38,225 nt of DNA, from contig JAAELP010000064.1 in the NCBI GenBank assembly GCA_024226535.1, positions 1 through 38,225 of the forward strand, in the 5' to 3' direction. A program made the position numbers and the translations under genes. Each line of letters opens with the position of its first letter. Within the stretch, counting starts at the first letter, position 1. Shown here piece after piece: positions 17,053-27,545 of the stretch. The notes under the pieces are model-generated. The model was not told the origin of the DNA. It searched no databases and saw only the letters and a program-made list of their open reading frames with translations. The DNA is from Planctomycetota bacterium (lineage in GTDB: Bacteria > Planctomycetota > Phycisphaerae > Phycisphaerales > SM1A02).

Positions 17053-18243
17053 TCAGCTGCTCGCTGCGACTTCGTTGGTGGCCCACTCGATGAGCACGTC
17101 CGCGACCTCGGGACGGCTGAACTCCATCGGCGGGCGCTCGCCGCGACCCAACAGCTCGCGGACCTTGGTTCCCGACAGGAAGATCTTCTCGTCCCCGCCG
17201 TGCGGGCACGTCTTGGCGCTCGTCATCCCCTCGCACGCGTTGCACCACGCGGCGTGCTCGAACTTGAGCGGCGTGATCGCCAGGGCGTCGGCCGGAATAT
17301 CGTCGAAGATGAGCTGCGCGTCGTAGGTGCCGTAATAGTCGCCCACGCCCGCGTGGTCGCGTCCCACGATGAAGTGCGAGCAACCGTAGTTCTGGCGGAC
17401 GATCGCGTGCAGCACCGCCTCGCGCGGCCCGGCGTAGCGCATGGCCGCGGGCATCACGGTGAGCATCGTGCGGTCGGCCACGTAGTACTTGTCGATGATC
17501 GTCGTGTAGCACGCCATCCGCACGTCGGCGGGAATGTCGCCGGGCTTCGTCTCGCCCACGAGCGGGTGAATGAGCAGGCCGTCGCAGATCTCCAGCGCGC
17601 ACTTCGTGAGGTACTCGTGCGCCCGGTGGATCGGGTTCCTCGTCTGGAAGGCGACCACGCTGCTCCAGCCTCGCTGCTCGAACGCCGCGCGGGTGCGCGC
17701 CGGCGGAAGCCGTCGCTCGGGGAACTGCTCGGCGAGATCGCGCTCCGGGGTGACGGTGATCACCTCGACGGGACCACCCACGAGCCAGTCGCCCTCGTCG
17801 AGCACGGCCTTCGCGCCCGGATGCGCCGGATCCTCGGTGCGGAATACGTTGGGCACCTCGAGCGTCTTGTCGTGCGGGTAGATCTCATGCACGTCGATCA
17901 CCGCCAGCAGCGTGCCATCGGGGTGCACGAGCGCCGCGCGGGATCCCTCGCTCAGGCCGGAGCGCGTCTCGTCGTCCACCGCGAGCGTGATCGGCAGCGG
18001 CCAGAGCGTTCCGTCGGCGAGGCGCATCGAGGTGCAGATCGACTCGAAGTCGGCCTTGCCCACGAAGCCGGTGAGCGGGCTGAACGCGCCGATGGCGATC
18101 ATCTCCAGGTCACAGGCCTGCTTCGCGCTGAGGTTGACGACCGGAAGCGACGCGGCCTCCTTGGCGAGACTCGCCGCGGCGGCGGGCTCGAGGATGCGGT
18201 TGACGAGCTTTCCACCGTGTGGCGGGATCACATGACCGGACAT
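17053..18243 (-). CDS. sat: Sulfate adenylyltransferase (ATP sulfurylase)
   Basis: The 396-residue enzyme makes adenylyl sulfate from ATP and sulfate. It has the single-subunit Sat architecture, not CysDN. The nucleotide-binding signature [12 protein letters not shown] starts at residue 199 and [17 protein letters not shown] at 284. A cluster C324, C327, C336, H338 matches the zinc site seen in some bacterial Sat enzymes. The start has GGAG 9 bases upstream. It forms an operon with cysC, 11 bases downstream. No PAPS reductase or sulfite reductase lies in the window, so the product could feed sulfation as well as assimilation; no sulfotransferase is seen either. Confidence 0.96.
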   Translation of the reverse strand: MSGHVIPPHGGKLVNRILEPAAAASLAKEAASLPVVNLSAKQACDLEMIAIGAFSPLTGFVGKADFESICTSMRLADGTLWPLPITLAVDDETRSGLSEGSRAALVHPDGTLLAVIDVHEIYPHDKTLEVPNVFRTEDPAHPGAKAVLDEGDWLVGGPVEVITVTPERDLAEQFPERRLPPARTRAAFEQRGWSSVVAFQTRNPIHRAHEYLTKCALEICDGLLIHPLVGETKPGDIPADVRMACYTTIIDKYYVADRTMLTVMPAAMRYAGPREAVLHAIVRQNYGCSHFIVGRDHAGVGDYYGTYDAQLIFDDIPADALAITPLKFEHAAWCNACEGMTSAKTCPHGGDEKIFLSGTKVRELLGRGERPPMEFSRPEVADVLIEWATNEVAASS

Positions 18244-18362
18244 ACGATTTCACTCCGCGGGGGTGCGTCTGGAGCGCGATGAGCACCGAAACGACCGATG
18301 GTATCGCCCCCCCCGCTCCCCAGCAACGCAGGATCCGATCCGGTCCCGCGGAAAGGCCCTCG
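18244..18362. promoter_or_regulatory. Divergent intergenic region between sat and the lipoprotein gene
   Basis: This 119-base gap must hold the promoters for sat-cysC (leftward) and for the lipoprotein gene (rightward). I could not assign convincing -35/-10 boxes. A run of eight C residues lies at 18307-18314, on the lipoprotein side. Confidence 0.35.
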
Positions 18363-19916
18363 ATGCCCATGCGGTTCCTCGCCCTGTCCGTGATCGCGCT
18401 TGCCGCGTGCGGTTCCATCGGGACGCCGGCTCCGAGCCCGGAGCCGGTGGCCGATCCACGCCCGGCGCCGACGATCCCCGAAACCCCGGGAGGACCGGCG
18501 CGGCTGGACTCCGTCGAGCGCGCGTACGGAGAGATCACCGACGGCGCGATCGAGCGGATCGGGCCCGGACGGACCGGGGGCGTGAGCATCCGCGGCGAGC
18601 TCCCCGGCGCCGGCGCGTCCGGTCGCGTCGTCATGCTGCTGCTTCGCTTCGACACCGGCTCCGACGCATGGCCCGGGACCGTCCTGGATATCGACTCGAA
18701 GCTGGACCGCGCCGGAGGCACCGCGGAGTTGCGTCTGCGCAACTGGTCGACGAAGAAGGTGGAGATGCTCGACCGCTGGACGGTGGGCACGACTTCCGGA
18801 CGACACACGATCGATCTCCGCGGGCGGCGCGAGCACATCAACGACGACGGCGGTATCGAGATGTACCTCGCGTATCTCCACGCCGATCCGTTCGTGGTGG
18901 AGATCGACACCGTGCGGGTGCGTCGCTCCGCGCAGGCCGCCGGTCGCGCCGCTGCCCCCGCGCCGCCCGGCGCACCACCCCCTGCGCGCGCCCCTGCGAG
19001 CGCCCCCGCCCGCACCTCCGCCGCCCAGCGCCGGCTGCTGCACTACCAGACGATCGGCTTCTCTTCCGAGAAGAAGATCGGCCGGGTGGCGTCGTTCGTC
19101 TGCTCGCAGCGGGATGGGTGGTCCGGGTACATCCAGAAGACCCTCCGCCCGCTCGTTCAGCGGCTCGGCGCCGGCTCGTTCGACTGGTGGGGACACCGGC
19201 CGGGTGGCGCGTGGGACGACATCGGCCGCGTGCCGCTCACCTCTCGGATGGACACGCGCACGCTCTTCGAGCAGATGGACATCGCCCGACGGCGGTTCCC
19301 CAAGCTCGTGAACTACTCCGAGCTTGCCGAGTTCGCCCGGCGCAACCGGATCGACCTGTACGGCTACATCGGCATGCCGCGGTGCGACGACGTCGACAAG
19401 TTCACGTTCACGCCGGTGCCGGAGCATGCCGATCCGGCGCACTTCAGGCGGTGGTACGGCGAGTTCATCGACTACGGATTCAAGGGCGTGGGACACGACT
19501 TCTCCGCCGCACTGCCCAAGGGCTCGCCCGCGATCTCGGTGAACTTCGTACGGCTCGAATCCCTCGGTATCGAGGTCTTCCTCGAGTCCGTCCCGTGGCG
19601 CGGCTCGACCCACCTCCTGGGCTACAGCGTGGTGGCCGAGAACCGCCTCTGGGAGAACGCCGACGCGAACCCCCGCATCTTCTCCGAGGCGGAGATTCGC
19701 GCCGGCGGCGGCCGCACCATCCACCTGCTCCTGCACCCGCCGGCGGAGCACGCGACCGGGCGACGCGATCGCGCCGCCACGCAGAAGTGGCGGTTCGAGA
19801 CAGCCAAGCGTCTGCTCCGCGAGGGGAAGACGGTCGCGGTCCCGCTGGATCAGCTCATGAAGGCCGGTTACCCCATCGAGGAGCTGGCGAGAATCGCGCG
19901 AACGCCCGCACGGTGA
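18363..19916 (+). CDS. Lipoprotein with an unrecognised, possibly TIM-barrel, C-terminal domain
   Basis: The 517-residue protein starts at the ATG at 18363 (purine-rich GGAAAGG upstream). Its N-terminus is a lipoprotein signal, MPMRFLALSVIALAAC, with lipobox LAAC and Cys16. Residues about 50-190 look like an all-beta, possibly carbohydrate-binding, domain. A Pro/Ala-rich linker (about 190-220) leads to a domain of about 295 residues starting RRLLHYQTIGF. That domain has FDWWGHRPGGAWDD, YGYIGMPRCD, FKGVGHDFSAALP (D379) and EVFLESVPWR (E408), followed by a terminal PLDQLM segment. Alternating strand-helix blocks ending in Asp or Glu suggest a TIM-barrel hydrolase; I cannot name the family. The same domain is in the next gene. 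Confidence 0.75.
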   Translation: MPMRFLALSVIALAACGSIGTPAPSPEPVADPRPAPTIPETPGGPARLDSVERAYGEITDGAIERIGPGRTGGVSIRGELPGAGASGRVVMLLLRFDTGSDAWPGTVLDIDSKLDRAGGTAELRLRNWSTKKVEMLDRWTVGTTSGRHTIDLRGRREHINDDGGIEMYLAYLHADPFVVEIDTVRVRRSAQAAGRAAAPAPPGAPPPARAPASAPARTSAAQRRLLHYQTIGFSSEKKIGRVASFVCSQRDGWSGYIQKTLRPLVQRLGAGSFDWWGHRPGGAWDDIGRVPLTSRMDTRTLFEQMDIARRRFPKLVNYSELAEFARRNRIDLYGYIGMPRCDDVDKFTFTPVPEHADPAHFRRWYGEFIDYGFKGVGHDFSAALPKGSPAISVNFVRLESLGIEVFLESVPWRGSTHLLGYSVVAENRLWENADANPRIFSEAEIRAGGGRTIHLLLHPPAEHATGRRDRAATQKWRFETAKRLLREGKTVAVPLDQLMKAGYPIEELARIARTPAR

Positions 19917-20097
19917 GACGAACCGGCGCGCCGGTCAGCTCGCTCTGACGCGATCAGGCAAGCGGTGACGCCTGCGCGGGCGCTCATCGCGCCTCCCCTC
20001 CCCTATTGCCCACTCTCACCGGACTGACCAGGGTGCGCAATCAGAAGATTCAGTAGGTGTCGGAGCGCGCTCCGACCGGTGTACGCGGAGGGCGGCC

Positions 20098-22041
<1,944 letters not shown>

Positions 22042-22202
22042 CAGGCCGCTAAAGAACTCCATCCGACGTCTGAGCACGACCATTTCCGCCGTGGACGGCG
22101 TCGCCGAACCTCGCTGTATCGTTCATATACGGCATCGGTTCGGCTCCTTGCCACGACGAAAAGCGCCGCACTCAGCCGCCGGCCGAGTTCTTTAGCGGCC
22201 TG
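22042..22202. mobile_element. MITE-like element 1 (161 bp) flanked by CTAG
   Basis: The element is bounded by perfect 18-bp terminal inverted repeats, CAGGCCGCTAAAGAACTC at 22042-22059 and its complement at 22185-22202. CTAG lies directly outside both ends (22038-22041 and 22203-22206), as expected for a 4-bp target duplication. It has no coding capacity. It inserted exactly at the end of the upstream gene, whose TAG stop is the last three bases of the left CTAG. A YTAR-type target fits IS5-group transposases, but no such transposase is in the window. Confidence 0.8.
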
Positions 22203-22206
22203 CTAG

Positions 22207-22366
22207 CAGGCTGTTGAGAAACTCCGACGGCCCGACATCGGCGAGCTTCCGCCCTGACCGCACCATCGATTCTCGACGTATCAAGGGGATATGACTTCGA
22301 ATCGCCGGCACGCTCAGGACGAAACCTCACTCGATCTCGGTCTCGCCGGAGTTCCTCAACAACCTG
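22207..22366. mobile_element. MITE-like element 2 (160 bp) flanked by CTAG
   Basis: The terminal inverted repeats are imperfect: the left starts CAGGCTGTTGAGAAACTCCG and the right, reverse-complemented, starts CAGGTTGTTGAGGAACTCCG. The element is one base shorter than element 1 and its ends follow the same CAGG.(C/T)G.T.A...AACTC pattern, while the interiors differ. CTAG flanks it at 22203-22206 (shared with element 1) and 22367-22370. It is non-coding. Confidence 0.78.
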
Positions 22367-22370
22367 CTAG

Positions 22371-22516
22371 CCGTCCGCGGTGGGAACACCCTCGAACCAA
22401 CCTCATTCACCATCCGTATTTGCCGATAACATCGAGGTGCGACCCTCCCGCGCGATCGCCGCGCGGCGGGTCGCTCCTGGCGATCAGCGCGACCGTCGCG
22501 ATATCGGACCCGGACC
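22371..22516. other. Intergenic region upstream of the glycan locus
   Basis: These 146 bases between element 2 and the polymerase gene should hold the promoter of the plus-strand glycan operon. The inverted pair CGCGCGATCGCCGCGCG around 22452 could form a short hairpin. No clear promoter boxes or ribosome site were identified. Confidence 0.3.
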
Positions 22517-23878
22517 ATGCTCTTCCTGATCAGCGCCTACCTGTTGGCCATCGCCGTGTGGCTGATCTACGTGATGATCCGGGATCACGTGCGCGGGACG
22601 TGCGAGTTCCTGAGCATCCGCAACATCGTGGTCGGGGGGTTCATCCTCTTCCAGCTCACGAGCCCCGCCATTGCCCTTACCACGGGCGATTACGGGCGGC
22701 GTCCCGTGGAGGATCCGATCGCCGCCGGCCTTGAGTTCGCGGTGATGGTCACCATCTTCCTCCCGCTGTTCTTCTGGGCGTACCGGAAGGGGTGGATCGT
22801 CGACTGGCTTGCCTCGAAGATGCCCGAGCAGCGCGGCACGCCGGGCGTGGCCGGCATGCTCGCATTGTCGGTGATCGCGACCATCGTGGCCGTCCCGTTG
22901 CGGCTCAACGTGCCCATCCCGCTCGTCAGCGTCGTGGCGGGTCACGTCAGCGTGGGCATGGCGTCGCTCGCGTGCGGCATCGTCGGATGGGTCTGGGGAC
23001 GGAGGTTGCTGAACCCGGGATTCCTCTTCTTCTCCGTCGTGATCGTCTGCGCCAACGCCTTGACGGTCATGACCGGAGCGTTCGGCCGGCGAGGCCTCGT
23101 CGCCATCGCCTGCGCCTTGCTCTGGGGCATGTACTACTCGTCGTGGCGGCATCTCGCGCTGAGTGCGCTCATGCACCGCCTCGCGCTGCTCAGCATCGTC
23201 CCGATCCTGTTCATCGCGATGTTCTCCAGCGTGCGCGAGTCGGGCAAGACCCGCAGCGCCCTCGGACACCTGCGGGAGATCGCGTCCGGCGCGCGGCTCG
23301 CCGACGGCTTGTCGCGTCTCGCGCACGGCCAGGACTGCGGCGCGATCTCGATGTGGCTCATCGAGACGCACCCGGAGGACTTCGAGTACCGGCACCTGAT
23401 GACGATCAAGTGGTTCTTCATCTACGCCGTCCCGCGCTCCATGTGGGAGAGCAAGCCGGTGCCGATCTCCGTGGACTGGAAGAAGATGGCCAACGTGACC
23501 ACGGTGGGCAAGGATCACAACGTCGGTCCGGGGATCATCGGCAGCGCCGCCGCCGAGGGGGGGCTCTATGCGCTTCTCATCTACGGTATCGTGGGCGGGC
23601 TGTTCATCCGGTTCTTCGACGCCACCGTTGCGCACCGGTGGTCCTCGCCCCTGATCATCCTTACGATGGGCTGCGCGCTCGGCCAGATGCTGGCCATGCC
23701 GCGCGGCGAGACCGCGTCGTTCGCCGCGGTCGCGGTCATAACCATCACCGGCGTGCTGCTGCTCGTGTTCCTGACGACGAGGTTCCTCGAGGCCACGGGG
23801 CTCGTGCAGATGATGGTCGAAGAGGAGTACGAGGACGAGCCGTTCGAACTCGAACACGCGGAGACGGCGTCGTGGTAG
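22517..23878 (+). CDS. Wzy-like polysaccharide polymerase (multi-pass membrane protein)
   Basis: The 453-residue protein is strongly hydrophobic with about 10 predicted membrane spans and one larger extracytoplasmic loop at about 235-330 (containing FSSVRESGKTRS, MWLIETHPEDFEYRHL and PRSMWESKPVPISVDW). Such a loop, followed by VGPGIIGSAAAEGGLYALLIYGIVGG, is typical of O-antigen/capsule polymerases, which join lipid-linked repeat units in the periplasm. Family members share little sequence, so the call rests on topology and context: a glycosyltransferase and a flippase follow directly. The ATG at 22517 has no obvious ribosome site. It is the first gene of a four-gene plus-strand operon. Confidence 0.75.
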   Translation: MLFLISAYLLAIAVWLIYVMIRDHVRGTCEFLSIRNIVVGGFILFQLTSPAIALTTGDYGRRPVEDPIAAGLEFAVMVTIFLPLFFWAYRKGWIVDWLASKMPEQRGTPGVAGMLALSVIATIVAVPLRLNVPIPLVSVVAGHVSVGMASLACGIVGWVWGRRLLNPGFLFFSVVIVCANALTVMTGAFGRRGLVAIACALLWGMYYSSWRHLALSALMHRLALLSIVPILFIAMFSSVRESGKTRSALGHLREIASGARLADGLSRLAHGQDCGAISMWLIETHPEDFEYRHLMTIKWFFIYAVPRSMWESKPVPISVDWKKMANVTTVGKDHNVGPGIIGSAAAEGGLYALLIYGIVGGLFIRFFDATVAHRWSSPLIILTMGCALGQMLAMPRGETASFAAVAVITITGVLLLVFLTTRFLEATGLVQMMVEEEYEDEPFELEHAETASW

Positions 23879-23894
23879 CGGGCCGGAGGCGCTC

Positions 23895-25052
23895 TTGAAG
23901 ATCCTTCATTACCACCGGCTCATGCAGCTCGAAACCGGCGGCGTGGTGCGCGCCGTGCTCGATCTCTGCTCGGGACTCGCCGCGGTCGGTCACGAGGTCA
24001 CGCTGATCACGTGCGCCGGCGAGGACCTTCCCCAACCCTGGCTCGATCATGCCGACGGCGTCCCGCGGGCGATCATCATCGATCCCCCGTCGCTGCCCGG
24101 CGGCTTCTTCACGCCGTCGGCCCTGCGGGAGATCCGCTCCCACCTCGCGGCCGCGGAGGTGATGCACCTGCACAGCATGTGGGCTCCGACCAATCTCCAG
24201 TTCGCGCGCGTGGCCCGCCGGATCGGCCTGCCGTACGTCTACAGCGTGCACGGCATGCTCGACGATTGGTGCATGGCCCAGCGCGGCGCCAAGAAGCGAG
24301 CGTACCTCGCGGCGCTCGGCCGCCGGATGCTGCACGGCGCGCATGCCGTCCACTGCACGGCCGAAGCGGAGCTGGAGCAGGCCCGGAAGTGGTTCCCGCG
24401 CGGCCGCGGCACGGTCATCCCGCTCGTCTTCGACATGGACCCGTTCCGGACGTTGCCCGGACCCGAACCCGCCCTCGCCCGCTTCCCCGAGATCGACACG
24501 GGCCGCCCCCGGCTGTTGTTCCTGAGCCGCATCCACTACAAGAAGGGCATCGAGCTGCTCATCGACGCGACCGACGAGCTGTCGCGGAACGGACACGACT
24601 GCATGACGATGATCGTCGGCAGCGGCGAGCCCGCGTACGTGGCGGAGCTCCAACGCCGCGTGCACGACCGCGGGCTCGATGATCGCGTCCTCTTCCCCGG
24701 GTTCGTCTCCGGCGTCGAGAAGGTATCGATGTACGAAGCCGCCGACCTGTTCGTGCTTCCCACGAGCCAGGAGAACTTCGGATTCGTACTCTTCGAAGCG
24801 CTGGCCGCGGGGACTCCGGTCGTGACTACGCGCGGCGCGGACACCTGGCCGGAGATGGAGGCGAGCGGCGGCGCGGTCGTGGTCGATGCCGACGCGTCGG
24901 CGATCGCCGAGGCCGTCGGCGCGCTCCTCGACGACTCGTCCCGACTCGAGACGATGGGGCGATCCGGCCGCGAATGGGTGCTGGCCGAGCTGAGCGCCTC
25001 CGCCGTCATCCACGGGTACGAAGAGCTGTACGAGGAGGCGGCGCGGCGCTGA
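23895..25052 (+). CDS. GT4-family glycosyltransferase
   Basis: The 385-residue GT-B enzyme transfers a sugar from a nucleotide donor during repeat-unit assembly at the cytoplasmic face. The N-terminal domain starts MKILHYHRLMQLETGGVVRAVLDL, with a glycine-rich acceptor loop. The C-terminal domain has LLFLSRIHYKKGIELLIDA, VGSGEPAYVAEL and the EX7E donor motif in TSQENFGFVLFEALAAGTPVV. The start is TTG at 23895: GGAGG lies about 5 bases upstream and the protein begins at the first beta strand. The next ATG, 27 bases in, would remove that strand. The upstream gene ends 16 bases earlier. Donor and acceptor sugars cannot be told from sequence. Confidence 0.92.
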   Translation: MKILHYHRLMQLETGGVVRAVLDLCSGLAAVGHEVTLITCAGEDLPQPWLDHADGVPRAIIIDPPSLPGGFFTPSALREIRSHLAAAEVMHLHSMWAPTNLQFARVARRIGLPYVYSVHGMLDDWCMAQRGAKKRAYLAALGRRMLHGAHAVHCTAEAELEQARKWFPRGRGTVIPLVFDMDPFRTLPGPEPALARFPEIDTGRPRLLFLSRIHYKKGIELLIDATDELSRNGHDCMTMIVGSGEPAYVAELQRRVHDRGLDDRVLFPGFVSGVEKVSMYEAADLFVLPTSQENFGFVLFEALAAGTPVVTTRGADTWPEMEASGGAVVVDADASAIAEAVGALLDDSSRLETMGRSGREWVLAELSASAVIHGYEELYEEAARR

Positions 25053-25079
25053 GCGCGCCGTCCGGTTCACGGGCGACCG

Positions 25080-26687
25080 ATGGCATCGGAAGCACAACGC
25101 GGGCTTCGGCGGATCGTGGCCAACTACCTCCGGCTCGTGGCGACGCTCTCGCTGGGCATCGTCCTGCTGCCGTACCTGAACGACTGGCTCGGACTGGCCG
25201 CGTTCGGGCTGATCTCCCTCGTCGCTTCCGCCGGCGGGCTCGCGGGCATGTTCCGAGAGCTGAGCAACCAGAGCATGGTGCGCGAGCTGGGGGCGGCGCA
25301 TCACTCCGGTGACGAGGATGACTTCCTCGCCATCTACAACTCGGCGTTCGTGGTCTCCTTCGGAGCCGCCGCGGTCACCGCGCTCACGTTCACGGGCCTG
25401 GCGTTCCTGATCGGGCTGCTCAACGTCCCGCCGGAGTGGGTGGCGCCCGCGCGGTGGATGGTCGCGGCGCTCGGCGCGTACTCGTGCCTGCTCGTGCTCG
25501 TGTCGCCCGCGTTCGCCATGTTCATCGCGCAGGAACGCTTCGTCTGGTTCAACTTCTGGACCGCCGCGATCCGGGCGTCTTATCTCGCCGCGGCCCTGAT
25601 CCTCGCCGCCGGCGTCGGGCTCGGCGACGACGTGCCGGCGGCGCTGATCGCGTACGGGCTGCTCAGCTCGGGCCTCCTGTGCACGATGCTGCTCGCCGCG
25701 GTGGTGACCGTGATCGTCCTCGATCGACGGCTGGTTCCCAAGCCGCGCCTGATCCGCCGCGCCGCGGTGCGACGCGTGCTCCACACCTTCGGTTGGAACA
25801 GCGGTGTGCACATCGCGATGATCCTCTACGAGCGTCTCGCGATGCTCATCATGAACCTCGCCTTCGGTGTCGTCGGCAACGCGGTCTTCGAGATCGCCCA
25901 CCGATTGGTCTCCTACGTGCGCATGCTGAGCTCGGGGGTCACGGTCGGCCTCGACGCCGTCTCCGCCCGCGTGAGCACCGCGGCGGAGACCCTGCCGCTG
26001 CCTGAACTGCTCCGGCACTCCACGCGGGTGCAGGCGGTGGTCGCGATCCCCGCCGGCCTCGGCGTGTTCGTGCTCGCCGAGCCGCTGCTGCGGTTGTGGA
26101 TCGGCCGGCACGTCGAGAACCCGGAGGTGACGATCCCCCTCGCCGTCACCATCGCGCAAATCCTGACGTTCGCGCTCACGGCGCGCTCGATCGCCGACAG
26201 TTGGATGTTCATCATGTACGGTGCCGGTCACGTGCGACGGTACGCGCCGCTCGTGCTGACCGGCGGCATCCTGAGCCCGCTCGTCGGCGGCGCGCTCCTG
26301 TTCGCGCTGCCGGACCCGGTCCGCTACAACGCGCCGGCGATCGGGTATGCCGTCGTGTATACGGTCGTGCACTTCCTGATGCTGCCGGTTATCGGCGCGC
26401 GATGCCTGGACGTTCGGTACCGGGACCTGTTCGTTCCGCTGCTGCGCCCCGCCCTCGCCACGGCCCTGTGCTCACCGCTGCTCATCGCGGCGCAGGGCGT
26501 CTACCAGGACTCGTGGACGCTCCCGCGCATCGTGGCGGTGGCGCTCGTGTTCGGCGCGCTGTATGCCGTCGCAACGTGGTTCATCGTGCTCGACCGGGCG
26601 GAGCGCCGGCGCTTCGCGGGCGCCGCCCGGCGCCGGTTGCCGGGCGCGGCGGCTCGGTATGATGGCGCCCGAGGAGTTCGCAAGTGA
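25080..26687 (+). CDS. Wzx-like polysaccharide flippase (MOP superfamily)
   Basis: The 535-residue protein has 12-14 hydrophobic spans. It opens with LRRIVANYLRLVATLSLGIVLLPYL, the pattern of polysaccharide exporters (PST/Wzx group) that flip lipid-linked oligosaccharide units across the inner membrane. A segment FGWNSGVHIAMILYERLAMLIMNLAFG around residues 240-265 starts the second half-repeat. The C-terminus is a basic cytoplasmic tail. Its TGA overlaps the GTG start of the following gene (GTGA). With the Wzy-like and glycosyltransferase genes just upstream, this is a Wzx/Wzy-type assembly pathway. Confidence 0.88.
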   Translation: MASEAQRGLRRIVANYLRLVATLSLGIVLLPYLNDWLGLAAFGLISLVASAGGLAGMFRELSNQSMVRELGAAHHSGDEDDFLAIYNSAFVVSFGAAAVTALTFTGLAFLIGLLNVPPEWVAPARWMVAALGAYSCLLVLVSPAFAMFIAQERFVWFNFWTAAIRASYLAAALILAAGVGLGDDVPAALIAYGLLSSGLLCTMLLAAVVTVIVLDRRLVPKPRLIRRAAVRRVLHTFGWNSGVHIAMILYERLAMLIMNLAFGVVGNAVFEIAHRLVSYVRMLSSGVTVGLDAVSARVSTAAETLPLPELLRHSTRVQAVVAIPAGLGVFVLAEPLLRLWIGRHVENPEVTIPLAVTIAQILTFALTARSIADSWMFIMYGAGHVRRYAPLVLTGGILSPLVGGALLFALPDPVRYNAPAIGYAVVYTVVHFLMLPVIGARCLDVRYRDLFVPLLRPALATALCSPLLIAAQGVYQDSWTLPRIVAVALVFGALYAVATWFIVLDRAERRRFAGAARRRLPGAAARYDGARGVRK

Positions 26688-27544
26688 AGGACGCGATCAC
26701 GCTCGCGAGGATGAAGGAAGTCTGCCGGAAGGGCGGCGTTCGCAGCTCGGGCGAGCCGTTCTGGCTGATCCGGTACGGGTACCGCCCGTGGAGCATCTAC
26801 GTCACCTGGGCTCTCGCGAAGACGGGTCTCAGCGCAAACGGGGCGAGCTTCCTCAGCGGCGTCATGCTGCTCATCGGGGCGATCCTCTACGGAATGCCGT
26901 GGCCGGCGGCGTGGATCCTGGGGGCGGTGTTCACCCAGGTCTACTTCACGCTGGACATCGTGGACGGTGAGCTGGGCCGCTTCCAGAGACAGGCTCTGGG
27001 CCGCCGCACGGGGATCTCCGGGCACTTCTGCGACACCGCTTGCCACGCCGGCATGCTCGCCCTGTACGCGATGCTCGCCATGCGGCTCTACGTCGACATG
27101 GGCCAGCCGTGGTGGATGCTCGTCATGGTGGCGATGCTGTTCTTCCCCGGCATGATCATGCCGTGGCAGCGGTACTGCGAGGCGGTCGTGAAGCACGGCG
27201 AGGCGCACGTGGGCGACGACGGCAAGGCGTCCATCCCGGCGCGGTTCCTGAGCCAGAGTTCATTGGCCGCGCCGAAGCTCGACGGCGCGGGGCACGCGGC
27301 GCCACGGCCGCTGTCGCGGCGGTTGCTCAGCATCGTCCTCCAGATGATCGGGTACCCGGGGCTCTTCGTGACGCTCGTTGCGTGCACCGTGCTCGACGTG
27401 ATCGACGGTGCGCCGCACGTGACGATCGGCGGCCTGGAGTTTCCGTGGCTGTTCTGGTGGCTGGCGCTGAAGGCGCTGCACGCGACCGCGGCGGGGCTCA
27501 AGTCGAGCTTCGTGTATTCGCGCCGGCTGCACGACCTGCAGTGA
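26684..27544 (+). CDS. CDP-alcohol phosphotransferase family membrane protein (candidate phosphoramidate transferase)
   Basis: The 286-residue membrane protein contains the family core DIVDGELGR at residues 91-99 followed by SGHFCDTACH at 112-121. This corresponds to D-x2-D-G-x2-(A)R ... G-x3-D-x3-D, with Ala replaced by Gly97/98 and the last Asp replaced by His121; the spacing from R99 to G113 is also longer than the usual eight. Three metal-binding Asp (91, 94, 117) remain. The family moves X-phosphate from CDP-X to an alcohol, releasing CMP. The convergent operon appears to make cytidine diphosphoramidate, so transfer of phosphoramidate to a glycan hydroxyl is chemically plausible. Translation starts at GTG, overlapping the flippase stop. 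The substrate is inference. Confidence 0.82.
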   Translation: MKDAITLARMKEVCRKGGVRSSGEPFWLIRYGYRPWSIYVTWALAKTGLSANGASFLSGVMLLIGAILYGMPWPAAWILGAVFTQVYFTLDIVDGELGRFQRQALGRRTGISGHFCDTACHAGMLALYAMLAMRLYVDMGQPWWMLVMVAMLFFPGMIMPWQRYCEAVVKHGEAHVGDDGKASIPARFLSQSSLAAPKLDGAGHAAPRPLSRRLLSIVLQMIGYPGLFVTLVACTVLDVIDGAPHVTIGGLEFPWLFWWLALKALHATAAGLKSSFVYSRRLHDLQ

Positions 27545-27545
27545 G

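Noticed and set aside
19922-19935. 14-bp perfect palindrome ACCGGCGCGCCGGT after the lipoprotein gene
   Set aside because: It could be part of a terminator, but it has no loop or T tract, and GC-only palindromes of this length are expected by chance in such DNA.
22042-22202. The long inverted repeat read as a transcription terminator of the upstream gene
   Set aside because: The arms are 125 bases apart and bordered by CTAG on both sides, with a second element of equal length alongside, which fits mobile elements better. A secondary role in termination is still possible.
23745-26372. 875-codon minus-strand frame across the glycosyltransferase and flippase genes
   Set aside because: It has shadow-like Arg/His/Asp-rich composition; the plus strand has the EX7E motif and membrane spans expected of real genes.
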